From Tetracentron sinense (taxonomy: Eukaryota; Streptophyta; Magnoliopsida; Trochodendrales; Trochodendraceae), in the NCBI GenBank assembly GCA_015143295.1, contig CM026571.1, forward strand, positions 4,793,501 through 4,857,500: a DNA stretch of 64,000 bases. The letters are read 5' to 3'. Below are positions 53,472 to 63,575 of this stretch, one piece after another. The notes under the pieces were generated by a model that was not told where the DNA came from, did no database searches, and was given only the letters and a program-made list of their open reading frames with translations. Each line of letters starts with the position of its first letter. Position 1 is the first letter of the stretch. The position numbers and the translations under genes were made by a program.

Positions 53472-54795
53472 CTAAAGAAGTCCTGGTGGAGCTGTGTTTT
53501 CTGATTTATTGCGTTGACACGTGTCGCATTTAGTGACAAAATGCTTGACATCGATCTTCATACCACGCCAATAGAAGTTTTGGTGTAGACGCTTATAAGT
53601 GCAGAGGAATCCCGAATGTCCTGTTGATGGAGAAGCATGATATTCAGCCAAAAGTCGAGGCTTCCATTCTGAAGTGTTGGGCAGTACTAGACGCCCCTTG
53701 TGCCGAAGAATGCCGCCAATATATGAATATGGACCACCTGAATTGGGATCACATTTGAGAGAATCAATGAGTTGTGCTAAGGTTGGATCGTTGGCACATT
53801 CAGTAGCAATGTCATTGCTGCCCTGGAATATTGGTAAAGAGATTGCAGATAGAGACGAGTCCTCATGTTGTCGTGATAGAGCATTAGCTGCTAAATTTTC
53901 AACACCCTTTCTATAAATGATCTCATAATCGTAACCAAGGAGTTTCGAAACCCAACGAGGTTGCTCCAATGAGGAAATTCGTTGTTCAAGAAAGTAGCGC
54001 AAGGCACGATGGTTGGTGAGAATCTTGAAATGACGACCTACCAAGTATGGACGCCATTTGGTGACGGCAAATATGATTGCGAGCATCTCTTTGTCATAGA
54101 TGGATAAGGAAAGGTTGCGCCTTGATAAGGACTTGCTTGCAAATGCAATGGGTCTCCCATGTTGTTTAAGAACAGCCCCTAACCCGTACCCAGAAGCATC
54201 GCATTCGATCAGAAATTCTTGCAAGAAATCTGGTAACGCTAAGACTGGCATTGTTGTCATGGCTGTCTTCAGTTTTTCAAAAGCTATTGTGGCATCCTCC
54301 AACCAATGAAAAGCATCCTTGCGAAGAAGGTCTGTTAGTGGGCTTGCAATTTTTCCGTAGTCCTTAACAAACTTTCTATAATAACCTGTGAGACTGAGAA
54401 ATCCGCGGAGAGATTTGATTGTTGCTAGTTGTGGCCAATTGACCATGCACTTAATTTTTTCCGGGTCAACAGAAACACCCTTGATGGAGATAACATGACC
54501 CAAGTATTCAACTTGAGAAAGAGCAAAAGAGCATTTTGATTTCTTGACAAATAGGTTGTGAGCACGCAATTCATGAAGAACAATAGATAAATGTTGACTA
54601 TGATCATGCAATGAATGACTGTAAATTAAGATATCGTCAAAGAAGACCAGCACAAACCTTCGTAAATGAGGTCGGAACACATAGTTCATTAAGCTTTGGA
54701 ACGTGGCAGGTGCGTTGCTCAAACCAAACGGCATCACAAGAAATTCGTAATGCCCATCATGTGTTTGGAATGCTGTTTTAGGAATATCCGGGGAA
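53472..54795 (-). pseudogene. Reverse transcriptase (C-terminal), RNase H and integrase zinc finger, Reina element
   Basis: One long open frame of 421 codons. RT: VMPFGLSNAPATFQSLMNYV and VLVFFDDILIYS (the DD active site), then VEYLGHVIS. RNase H: ECDASGYGLGAVLKQHGRPI and ALRYFLEQRI. Integrase HHCC finger: YHASPSTGHSGF, YWRGM, CDTCQRNK. The upstream RT half is in a different frame because of a one-base deletion in an A run next to the first catalytic Asp region (about 54830). Confidence 0.92.
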
Positions 54796-55288
54796 TGTAC
54801 GCGAATTTGATGGTACCCGGATTGGAGATCAATTTTGTAAAGACACTAGCCCCTTGGAGTTCGTCAAGTAATTCTTCTATAACAGGAATCGGGTACTTAT
54901 CTTTAACAGTGACCGCGTTGAGACCACGATAATCGACGCACATCCTCCAAGAGCCGTCTTTCTTTTTGACAAGTAAGACAGGTGATGAGAAAGGGCTCAC
55001 ACTCGGCTGGATGAGACTGGCTTCTAACGTTTCCATAACAATGCGCTCAATTTCAGCCTTTTGGAAATGGGGATAGCGGTAAGGCCTGACATTAACCGGG
55101 GTCGTCCCTGCCAAAAGCGGAATGTGGTGATCTTGCAACCGTGGGGGTGGTAAGCCATGTGGTTCATCAAAGATATAAACAAATTGTAGTAACAATTCTG
55201 CAATTGGAGAACAGATAGGAGGAGAGGTGCTATTAGAATCTATTTTAAGCAATTGAGCCACATACCCGGTTCCGGAGTCCTGAATCAA
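54796..55288 (-). pseudogene. Reverse transcriptase N-terminal half, Reina element
   Basis: Reads LPPPRLQDHHIPLLAGTTPV, NVRPYRYPHFQKAEIERIV, SPFSSPVLLVKKKDGSWRMC and VDYRGLNAVTVKDKYPIPVI, the standard N-terminal RT blocks of gypsy polymerases. The frame breaks after GASVFTK. Confidence 0.9.
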
Positions 55289-55291
55289 TTT

Positions 55292-55897
55292 TTAGATGAG
55301 GCAACACTGGATCATGATTGCTGATACCATGCATTCCCCATGCAATTGATAACTTTTGTTGGCAACTTGGAAAGCCATTGTGAGCTTAGAAAAATCCCAT
55401 GTGATGGGTCCTAATGATTGGAGCCATTGGGCACCTAGGACCACGTCGCAACTGCCCACTGGTAAGAGCAAGAAATCAGATGTAAAGGTATAGCCTTGTA
55501 ACACAAGCTCGACCCCAATACATCGTCCTTGACTCTGAATATATCCACCATCGGCTACCTTTACCCGAAATTGTTCTTGATTGGTGATGGAACAACCACA
55601 TCGTTTAGCTAACTTGGGGTTCAAGAAGTTGTGAGTGGATCCTGAATCAATGAGCACGTAAATACGTTGCCGCTTAAGAAAACCTGTGACTCTCATGGTT
55701 TCAGGCTTGACAGAACCTGTGAGGGCATGAATAGAGATGGCCAGATCTGGGGCATCTTCCCCAGATGTTTTTTCATATTCGCTCTTCTCATCTTCATCGG
55801 GCCAATCACCATCTATGAGTAACATTTGAGTTTTCTTACATTCTCTTCTCCTCTCATCGCAATTAAAACATAATCCCTTATCCTTTCGCTCTTTCAT
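55292..55897 (-). pseudogene. Gag zinc knuckle remnant and aspartic protease, Reina element
   Basis: An open frame of 201 codons. CFNCDE begins a CCHC zinc knuckle, but the middle His-containing part is deleted (CFNCDERRRECKK), so the knuckle is broken. The protease has VLIDSGSTHNFL with the catalytic Asp and VVLGAQWLQSLGPITWDFSK. It ends at a stop separating it from RT. Confidence 0.9.
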
Positions 55898-56780
55898 CTC
55901 AAGAGGAGTGAGGCGTCGGATTGGTGGAAGAGCAGATGTGCTAGGAGGGAATGAAGTTGGTGGTTTGGAAGGATTGGCTCGTAGACCAATCTTCCGATTT
56001 GTAAGTTTTTCTTCATAGAGCCTTGCGAGAGCTATCGCTTCAGAGAGTGTCTTTGGCTAATGTGCCTGCACCTCAATCTGCAATTCATCACGAAGGCTAC
56101 TGATGAAACAATCAAGAATTAAATCAGGTGGCCATCCATGTACTTGACAAGAGAGGTCTTCAAATTTAGCCTGATACTCCCAAACTGATGAACCTTGACG
56201 GAGCTTTGCCAAGATGCCATTAATGTTTTCAAAAGCCGTTGGCCCAAACCTTGCTAGTACAGCATGTACGAACTCAACCCATGTTGTGAGTGGCTTGTTT
56301 TTAACTGTCCATTTAAACCATCGCGAAGCTTCATGTTCTAGATGAAAAGAAGCTATAGTAATCTTTTGTTGCTCCTCAGTTTGATGATAGCGGAAAAAAC
56401 GTTCTGCTCGAGCAATCCAATCGAGTACAGCTTCGCCATGGAATTTTGGAAAATCCTAGCGAACCATCCGTGTTTGAATCGGTGGACCAGTTGGTCGTGG
56501 CGCATCTCTATTGGTTGAAGTTCCTGAATGGAGGGGTGAATCTCCTTTTGAAAAGTCATCACGTTGCTGGACGAGTGCTTGAAGAGAAGCTTGAATGCCG
56601 CTCAGGTGAAGTTGGAGGGTACGATTCTGTTCTTCAATATTGGAGAACATGTGTCTCCAAGGAGCGTTGTTGATCAGTCAATGCTGTAAATCGCTCTTCC
56701 AATTGCTCTTTGAGCACCTCAGCTTCAACTTCAGAAAGGTTGGAGTCTTGGGAGGATGGATTTTTCGGTTTTGGTCCCAT
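55898..56780 (-). pseudogene. Gag (retrotransposon capsid), Reina element
   Basis: ATG at 56780 (MGPKPKNPSSQDSNLSEVE). After a Gln/Ser-rich N-terminus the capsid domain reads FPKFHGEAVLDWIARAERFF, then HLEHEASRWFKWTVKNKPLT and FEDLSCQVHGWP. At least two in-frame TAG stops occur, before DFPKFHG (about 56457) and before PKTLSEA (about 56057). Confidence 0.88.
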
Positions 56781-56791
56781 CAAAATCGCTG

Positions 56792-56805
56792 GCTCTGATA
56801 CCAGA
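56792..56805 (-). other. Primer-binding site of the Reina element
   Basis: The minus strand reads TGGTATCAGAGCCA immediately inside the 5' LTR, complementary to the 3' end of initiator tRNA-Met. Confidence 0.92.
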
Positions 56806-57134
56806 TGTTAAGGTCCCAACCTTAACGTGACTGATTTGAGAGACAAGGAGAAGAGAGAGAGGAGAGACAAGGAAAACAGAGATAAATTTTCTTACTTTAT
56901 TCATGAAATTCCTTACAATAAATAGAAGTTTGCAGACTAGCTAACTAAGGAAACAACTCATAATTAGCAACTATCCTAGAAAACATTAAAGTAATCCTAG
57001 AAATTGTTTGTTTGACAACCAAGAGAAGATCCTATGAGATCATTATTCAAAATAGAAACATCTAATTCGAATTCCCAATTGGCCATGCCACATCACCTCT
57101 TGCCACATAAGCATATGATTTTGGGGTCTCAACA
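56806..57134 (-). repeat. 5' LTR of the Reina element
   Basis: 329 bp, TGTTAAGGTC...GGTCTCAACA. About eight substitutions from the 3' LTR. Confidence 0.93.
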
Positions 57135-57247
57135 AAATGCAGGTGAACATATGCCTGCTATCGATCCAATTCTTATATGAGATCGTATGCTTTTTCTCCA
57201 GAACGAAATACGCTCTCTCAAACATAGGAAGAGGGTGCTGCTCAAAG

Positions 57248-57527
57248 AACAACAAAATAATCCCCTTGTCGGCCGAGGAGCGGACTATTCCTCTTTGCTC
57301 TCACATAGCCGACCCTTCAACTCCCATTAACTCGGGTTAGTTTTTTTAACCCTTTAGTTAGTTATTTTATTTTATTTTTTTAAAAACCAAGGGTAGATGG
57401 GTGAACCCTAAGGTTGGATGATTCTTAACCACAATTAAATGGGGTTAGAAGGGGGACATATGGCAAGAAAATGGGAGCCAAGATGCACCTCCTCACGTCA
57501 CCGACCGAGGAGGTGATTATTTTCCTT
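57248..57527. mobile_element. Fold-back MITE of the GGAAAATAATC family
   Basis: Left end AAAATAATCCCCTTGTCGGC CGAGGAG and right end, inverted, GGAAAATAATCACCTCCTCG GTCGG. Inner inverted words: TTAACTCGGGTTAG against CTTAACCACAATTAA; ACCAAGGGTAGATGGGTGAA near the centre. Fits the family at 23752 and 39480. Confidence 0.6.
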
Positions 57528-57540
57528 TTTTTTTTTTTGG

Positions 57541-57815
57541 TTTTTATGTTTTGATGAATTTCGATGGTTGATTTTGCATCGGTTTCATCAATTTATTGTT
57601 ATTTGAATTAATTCTAGGATTTAGATGACGGAGAACCTTGAATGTTAACGTCAGAGATTCATACACGACATCTATTTCTTGTGTTTTGATGAATTTGGAT
57701 GATTGGTTTTGCATTAGTTCATCAATTTCTTGTTATTGTTGTTATTTGAAGTGATTTCTAGGATTTAGATGTTCGAGAACCTTGAATGTTAACATAGAGA
57801 TTCATACAAAAGATT
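57541..57815. repeat. ~135-bp tandem duplication
   Basis: GTTTTGATGAATTTCGATGG ... CATCAATTTATTGTTATTTG ... TTCTAGGATTTAGATGACG ... GAGAACCTTGAATGTTAACG is repeated as GTTTTGATGAATTTGGATGA ... TTCTAGGATTTAGATGTTCG ... GAACCTTGAATGTTAACA. The second copy is slightly longer. Confidence 0.85.
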
Positions 57816-58320
57816 ACACTTTTAATGGCTTTCTTGAGTTCTTTGAAGTAATTTCTTTGCTCTTTTGTTCTTCCAGTTCAAGAAACTTACAATTTTTTTG
57901 ACGAAATTTTTTCCTTTATTTTTTCCTCAAATTCTCTATACTTAATTGGTTTGAGATGGGCTGTGTCTCAAATAATTTTTTGGGCATAATTGTATAGGAG
58001 AGATGCTCTTTTTAGCCCTTCTCATTGCATCAATACATGTTTCTTGATGCTGTTTGGTTGGTTTGAACACGGCTTACATATTAGTGAAATGCTCTTTTGA
58101 AGGCTTTTTTTTTTTTTTTATGTGATTCTTCATGATCTTGCAGGTAACCTTGCCCTGTTTGCTTGAGATCATTTTACAATATGTCCACTGAATGAAAAAA
58201 CTTTTTTCGCAGACAAGTGCATAAGTTATAATTCAAGTGACTCGTGAAAGCAAGGATGATTGTAAATTTCATTTTTTCAAATTATATTTTCTTATAGATT
58301 TTGGTCATGCATATTAAGAG
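57816..58320. other. AT-rich DNA upstream of the Helitron-like end
   Basis: No coding sequence. It could be the 3' part of a non-autonomous Helitron whose 5' end was not found. Confidence 0.35.
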
Positions 58321-58358
58321 CTTGCACGTGCCCCTTGCACGTGCAAGTCCTAACTAGT
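58321..58358 (+). mobile_element. Helitron-like 3' terminus with CACGTG palindromes
   Basis: CTTGCACGTGCCCCTTGCAC then GTGCAAG can form a hairpin (TTGCACGTGCAA, 58335-58346, is a perfect 12-bp palindrome). It is followed 8 bp later by CTAG at 58354-58357 and a T. Hairpin, short spacer and CTAG|T fit Helitron ends. Alternatively these are two G-box-core (CACGTG) promoter sites for the downstream gene. Confidence 0.4.
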
Positions 58359-58439
58359 GATATATAGAAGTGAGGATAAGGTGCTGGTTGGGTGATAAAG
58401 AAGCAAGAAGAGTCCCTAACCAAAGATTTTGTAACAGAG
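58358..58439 (+). promoter_or_regulatory. Core promoter/5'UTR of the C45-like gene
   Basis: GATATATAG at 58359-58367 is a possible TATA box about 75 bp before the ATG. That spacing leaves only a short leader, and the box sits directly beside the Helitron-like end. There is no upstream in-frame ATG; the open frame extends 16 codons further back only from a GTG. Confidence 0.45.
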
Positions 58440-60743
58440 ATGGGGAGCTCAGGCATGGAGGGAAGAAAGACGTTGGAGAAGTTTGAAGTCGGGCCCTGCA
58501 AAGACGCCTACCAAATGGGCTTCTTGATCGGCCAGAGGTTCTCTAACCTCATAAGGAGCAGATTGGCCACAGACCTCATTCTTCAACACCAGCTCCTCCC
58601 TTTCGCTCGCTCCCCGCGATCGGAGCCGCTTCTCAGAGCACTTTCAGACAACAACAGGAAAAAGTTTCCAGGCTATTGGGATGAACTCTTAGGGACTGCT
58701 GAAGGGAGCGGCGTGCCGGTTCTTGAAGTAACAATCATACCCATATCTATGCCTTCATGTATTTCTGTGACTTAATGTTTTGTTACAGTTACCTTGGACT
58801 TGTTCCTGTGCAGATAATATTACTGAACTTTAGGAAGGAGATACTCCCGTTTCTGCCGACGACAGTGGCAATTCTGAATGCCGAGACCCCAGATGACTGT
58901 TCTGATGTTCTTGTCGTAAGTGAATCCATGGCCGTTGCAGCACACAACGAGGACGCTAATGTTGCTTTAGTTGGCCACACGTATGCTCTAATTCACTGTG
59001 TACCCAAAGTTTAGAGGAAGACAACTAAGTTCCACGGTAACCCTGACTGGTTAGGATCTGGAACCATAGTTATCAAGTCGGGGTTTGAGAATTATTCGTC
59101 TAAAGAAAATTTAAGAGAAAATGGGCAAAATTCAGAAATAATTCGAAAAATGTCAGGTAATATATGAAAAAATATAAAATAAAATTACTAATTATAAATA
59201 AATATATTTCGTATATTATATATCCATTCGTGATTTTTTCAAAAAATAGTGAATACTTTGTGAATTAATCGATAAGCAAAAAAGAGCTATTATTCGAGAC
59301 TTTTTGAAAATTTTGAAAAAATCAAAGAACTTTTGGAAGAGTTCTAGCATGAATAAACGGATATATCATTACAAATCACTAGCATAAGCTTTCTGAGTAT
59401 AATGTTTTGTCTCTGGTTTGCAGCTATCTGATCAAGGGAACACTGTCAAATGGACTGTCCTTCACTGCTTACACATATGCAGGAGAGCTCCCAAGCTGTG
59501 CATTTGGGTTCAACAGTAATGGACTGGTATTATCCCTCCTCTGCTGTAAATTTATGGAATGAGTATTCATAAACTGTAATCAGACTCTTATAGATTGAAT
59601 TGTCGGGATTAATGGCAGAAGTTCATAACCTGCCACCTGACAGGCCTAACCTAGGAAAACTCAGATCAAAATAAACATGAACAGATAATTGAAACTATAC
59701 TATCAATGGATTTATACACCTTGAAAAGCTCGTCAAGTCGGTTTTGATCTGGGAAGGTCTCCTAGGCAGAACCCATCATGTCATGTTCGCCTTCTGCTTA
59801 ATGATGGTAATTGTTCTCTATAATACGGGCAATGGGGACTGAATACCTGCCAAAATATTTTTTCAGGCATTTACACTCAATTCTGTACCTCCATCCAATG
59901 AAGAGATTGTAGCTGGGGGAATTGGACGGAACTTTATCTCTCGAGACCTGCTCGAAGCAACCAGCCTTAGTGATGCATTAAGTGTAAGAGCTTGCTGATT
60001 TTATTCCCTCGTTCTTCTGAAGTTTGCGTTTAGTGTGGAGGAGGCTTGGTTTTGATTCCATGGCTTGTGGGTCTTCAGCGGATTCAGTTATCAGAAGCTT
60101 CTGTGGGACATAGTTATAATCTTATCAACACGGGGACACGGAAGATCCTGAATGTTGAAACTGCATCAAGGAACCGCATTTCAGTTCATGAGGTTGGGGC
60201 GAAGCCTTTCTTCCATGCAAACATGTATCTCCACCTTCAAGTGCAGCAGGTATGTAGAGCATGACATAGGCAGGCAGAGATGAACTGAGAAAGAGATTGA
60301 TCAATAGATTAAATAAATAACTCCAAGTTAAACCATGGTCTGCTGTTTCAACGAAGGTACAAGATGAGAACTCTATAATCCGGCAAAGAAGAGCAACTCA
60401 GTTATCAAAACAGTCTAAAGCTGATTTCCTCTCACTTCTTGGAGATGCGGACGATGCAAAATACCCCATCTACATGACAGGTAGTTTCTCTGGAGGTTGA
60501 TCTGAAGCTTCTCTCCTCATCAAGATTCTCAAGTCTCCTTGATTATTCTTTCCTAATTGCCTGAAATTTTCAGGTCCAACACTCTACACTCTTTGTACCG
60601 CGGTGATTGATCTGGATGAACAAACACTATCCATCATTGAAGGGAACCCAAAGAATGGAGAAGTTTCTCATGTCTTCTCAATGTCCAAAGAAGTTCAAGA
60701 TTCCGCAATGAAGGGACTCAAACTCAAGACCTCCGCTTCTTGA
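58440..60743 (+). CDS. Peptidase C45 / acyl-CoA:6-APA acyltransferase-like Ntn hydrolase, seven exons, 379 aa
   Basis: Exons: 58440-58727, 58814-58980, 59424-59526, 59867-59983, 60079-60249, 60357-60480 and 60574-60743. All boundaries are GT-AG and phases agree, giving 379 residues ending KLKTSAS. Key blocks: TLEKFEVGPCKDAYQMGFLI near the start, ETPDDCSDVLVVSESMAVAA, then HNEDAN, SFTAYTYAGELPSCAFGFNS, GGIGRNFISRDLLEA, HSYNLINTGTRKILNVET and SIIEGNPKNGEV. In this family a propeptide is cleaved autocatalytically to expose a Cys nucleophile; C125 in DDCSD is the likely candidate. Plant substrates are not established. No signal peptide is obvious. No stop or frameshift, so it looks functional. 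The ATG at 58440 is the first ATG in frame. Confidence 0.93.
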
Positions 60744-61010
60744 GGTGTCGTCTTGGCCACAAGCCCAACCCCTCGTTGGTTAGATCGAGGAGCTCCTGAT
60801 TGCTGAATGTTAGGCCCTTTAGAAAGAAGGAAAACACACTCAAGATCTTGGAAGCGAGGGTTTCCTCTTGGAAGGAGACTATCAACCACACTGAATGGGA
60901 TTCGATCCGTAGTCTCTACTGTGGGAGTGGACACACCTCCACCATCAGAACGACAAGGCAGGTGTAATTATTATTTCAGTATAATCAAGAGTAGTGTTTT
61001 TGAAAATAAA
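60744..61010 (+). terminator. 3'UTR with AATAAA signal
   Basis: AATAAA at 61005-61010, about 260 bp after the stop codon, is a plausible polyadenylation signal. The minus-strand open frame in this interval is incidental. Confidence 0.5.
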
Positions 61011-61084
61011 GGGCATTTATATTGAAGTCAGTGATGTTACTACTCTATCTAGCACTCTTCCTCTTTTCTTTTCACACTTGTGTT

Positions 61085-62662
61085 CTCTCACAGCCTATAT
61101 TAATAGAAAAGAGATTTACTGAGAATTATTGGATGATTACATAGAGACCTAAGTGGGGTTTATATGAATATTACATTCTCAGATAGAAAATCTATCAAAT
61201 CTAATCCTAATCAAATCAAAGTAATTGATTATAATTTTTTCAAATTCAAATCTACTTTGAGATGAGATACATTGTACTCATCTCACCTTATTACACAACT
61301 TTATGGTATTTTCTAAACTATCTCTAATACTCTTCTGCAATAGTATGATCCTTTGAAAAATGATCGTGCAATTGTTACAAAAAACTAGCCCATGATCATT
61401 TGAGCTGTTGAAAAGTCATTGGAACATCCAATCGTGCATATTGGTGGTCACCGTCAGTCTATGAAGTTCATCACTGTTGCATCCTGCTCATCTTAGAGTT
61501 TGTCGGAGCCAGTGGTCCATTAGAGAAAACCGTCATGATCTCTTCCAGTAGCATATAAAGAGAAGCTGGTTGCTTAAGAAAAAAAAAAAACTTGGAGGTA
61601 TCAATGATGGAGAGATTTCAACAAGAGTTTGGTGATTGCTATAGCTATGAAATTACAAAAAAAAAAGAAAAAAAAAGGAGGTTTAGGTCGGACGGGCGGA
61701 ATTGCTGCCCGTCAGAAGAAACAAAATTGGAAAAAAAAAAACTTAAAACAAGGTCCAATCAATCTGCTCTGATGCCATGTAGAGACACTGATTTATTGAA
61801 AAGCTTGGATGAATTACAATGACCCAATAGAGGGTTTAAATAAATAGTCCAAAATTCCTAACTTGGAAAAAGAACCTTAAAGATAGTCCTAATCTACTAA
61901 AGATGGTAATCCTTAAGATAAGATTGTGATTATGATGAGATACACTTATGATGTAGTGTATCTCATCTTACATTTATTTCCTTAATAGTCCCCCTCAAAC
62001 ACACGAGGATTGAAAATCTTCATAGGTTTGTCGCAACTCGAGTACTCCGTTTGTTGATGAATAACTAGAACATCCAAAACCGTGCTTGGTGGTAACCACC
62101 AGTCTGTGAAGTCCATCTCTGTCACATCCCACTCATTTTAATGAGTCTGTCAGAGCCAGTGGCCTACTAGATCAGGTTGTCATGATCGTCTTCTAAAAGC
62201 ATATAAAGGACGATTCGGCGATTTGAAGAAAGAACTCTCGTTGGAGAGGTCTTCAATAAATAAGAAAATGGGAGACTATGAGGGTGAGAACTGGGGGTTG
62301 TAGAGGTAATGAGGTATGGAAGATGATGGTATATATATATTTTTTTTAAATTCAAAAGTTTCACACCCGGCGGGCGGTGGCGGCACCACCCGTCAAAAAG
62401 AGAAAAACAAGAGCTAAGATGTCACTAAAGGATCAATGACTTTGATACCATGTTGACAAACTGATTTATTGAATAGCTTGGATGGATTACAATGACCCAA
62501 GAGAAGGTTTAAATAAATAATCCAAGACTCCTAACTTAGAAAGACAACCTTAAAGATAATCCTAATCTACTAAAGGATAAAGATAGTAATCCTTAAGATT
62601 GTGATTCTGATGAGATACACTTATGATAGAGTGTATCTCATCTTACATTTATTTCCCTAATA
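61085..62662 (-). mobile_element. Tandem TRIM array: three LTR-like units and two internal regions
   Basis: LTR units are at about 61778-61987 and 62451-62662 (TG start, CACTGATTTATTGAA(A/T)AGCTTGG, GAGATACACTTATGAT, CATCTTACATTTATTTCC). A more divergent unit lies at about 61085-61330 (GAGATACATTGTACTCATCTC). The internal regions 61331-61777 and 61988-62450 are homologous (GAGCCAGTGG, AGCATATAAAG). Each ends with a minus-strand TGGTATCAAAG or TGGCATCAGAG primer-binding site, and CCCCCTC (purine tract on minus) precedes 61987. There is no coding capacity. This fits a TRIM enlarged by unequal recombination, opposite in orientation to the copy at 42.4 kb. Confidence 0.8.
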
Positions 62663-63575
62663 AGTGTATATCATACGATGCAAAAAAATAAGTGTAAATG
62701 TAAGATGAGATACATTTATGAATTTTGATTTGTAGAGCCTTCTATTCCATTAAATCATAGTTTTGGAGAAGAAGAAAAAAAATATAACTTCTGCTCGCAA
62801 CCAAATCCCATCACAACCAGCCTTTCCTAACTGTGTCGCATATTCAAAGTTTTAAATTGCACTACATTGTGTTGTTAAATCTAAGTGAGAATAAGTGTGG
62901 GAAAAAAAAAGCAAAAAAGAAATAGGTATCAAATACTTGAATTGATTTCAGATAAATAAGGAAGTGAAAGGAATCATTTTGGCCTTTTTGTATACAATTG
63001 TCTGATTTGAAATTAATAGGGAGATTCAAGTGTTTACTATGAAAATCAAAATCATGCCACTTTTCCTTTATTTGATCAACATCTAGGTACAACGCACTAT
63101 AAATCCTACATACAGTCTGTAATTTATTATCTGGGCATGAAGGGTGTGTACCGGGGGGAATCCACCATGGATTTGGTCACACCAAATGACCATATCCATC
63201 TTTTATTATGATAATTGTAATTGCTTACAATGGTAATGGTCAAGAGATGAAAGCAAATGATTCACTAATCTAAGTAGAGCAGCTAAGTCTGAAATCCTAG
63301 TAGACGTTAATCCCTACATAAGATAGAAGATCAGATACGAAGTTATTCAAAATCGTGGTGAGATTTGAATTGTAGCTATGTTGTGATAATACATTTCTCA
63401 TATACAGGTGTCAATCCCAAAATTACAGAAGAGGAGAAAAAAAATACAGCTTATACTGAGAAAACACAGCACTACAGCATTCAAATTTTGAGAGAAGTAC
63501 CTTGGCCACTATTCACAAACCACAAACTCTCAGTCAGGACTTGGGTATTTCAGACCAACGGATAGTCCCATCGGC
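62663..63575. other. Intergenic / 3' flank of the right-edge gene
   Basis: AT-rich. The part near 63575 should be the 3'UTR of the minus-strand gene. AGATGAGATACATTTATGA near 62704 looks like a further fragment of a TRIM LTR. Nothing else recognised. Confidence 0.45.

Larger units (their letters stand above)
48626..57134 (-). mobile_element. Ty3/gypsy chromovirus, Reina-type, defective, with nested solo LTR
   Basis: Two LTRs of 334 and 329 bp start TGTTAAGGTC and end GGTCTCAACA, with a 5-bp duplication AAATG (48621-48625 and 57135-57139). Coding on minus runs gag, protease, RT, RNase H, integrase, chromodomain. Without the nested 3.4-kb LTR (plus 5 bp) it is about 5.1 kb; that size, short LTRs and a C-terminal chromodomain fit the Reina clade. 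The LTRs differ by about eight substitutions and one 5-bp indel over ~330 bp, so the insertion is fairly young. Several stops and frameshifts make it non-autonomous. Confidence 0.93.

Noticed and set aside
60695-60934. 79-codon minus-strand open frame
   Set aside because: It lies in the last exon and 3'UTR of the C45-like gene on the opposite strand and resembles no known protein.
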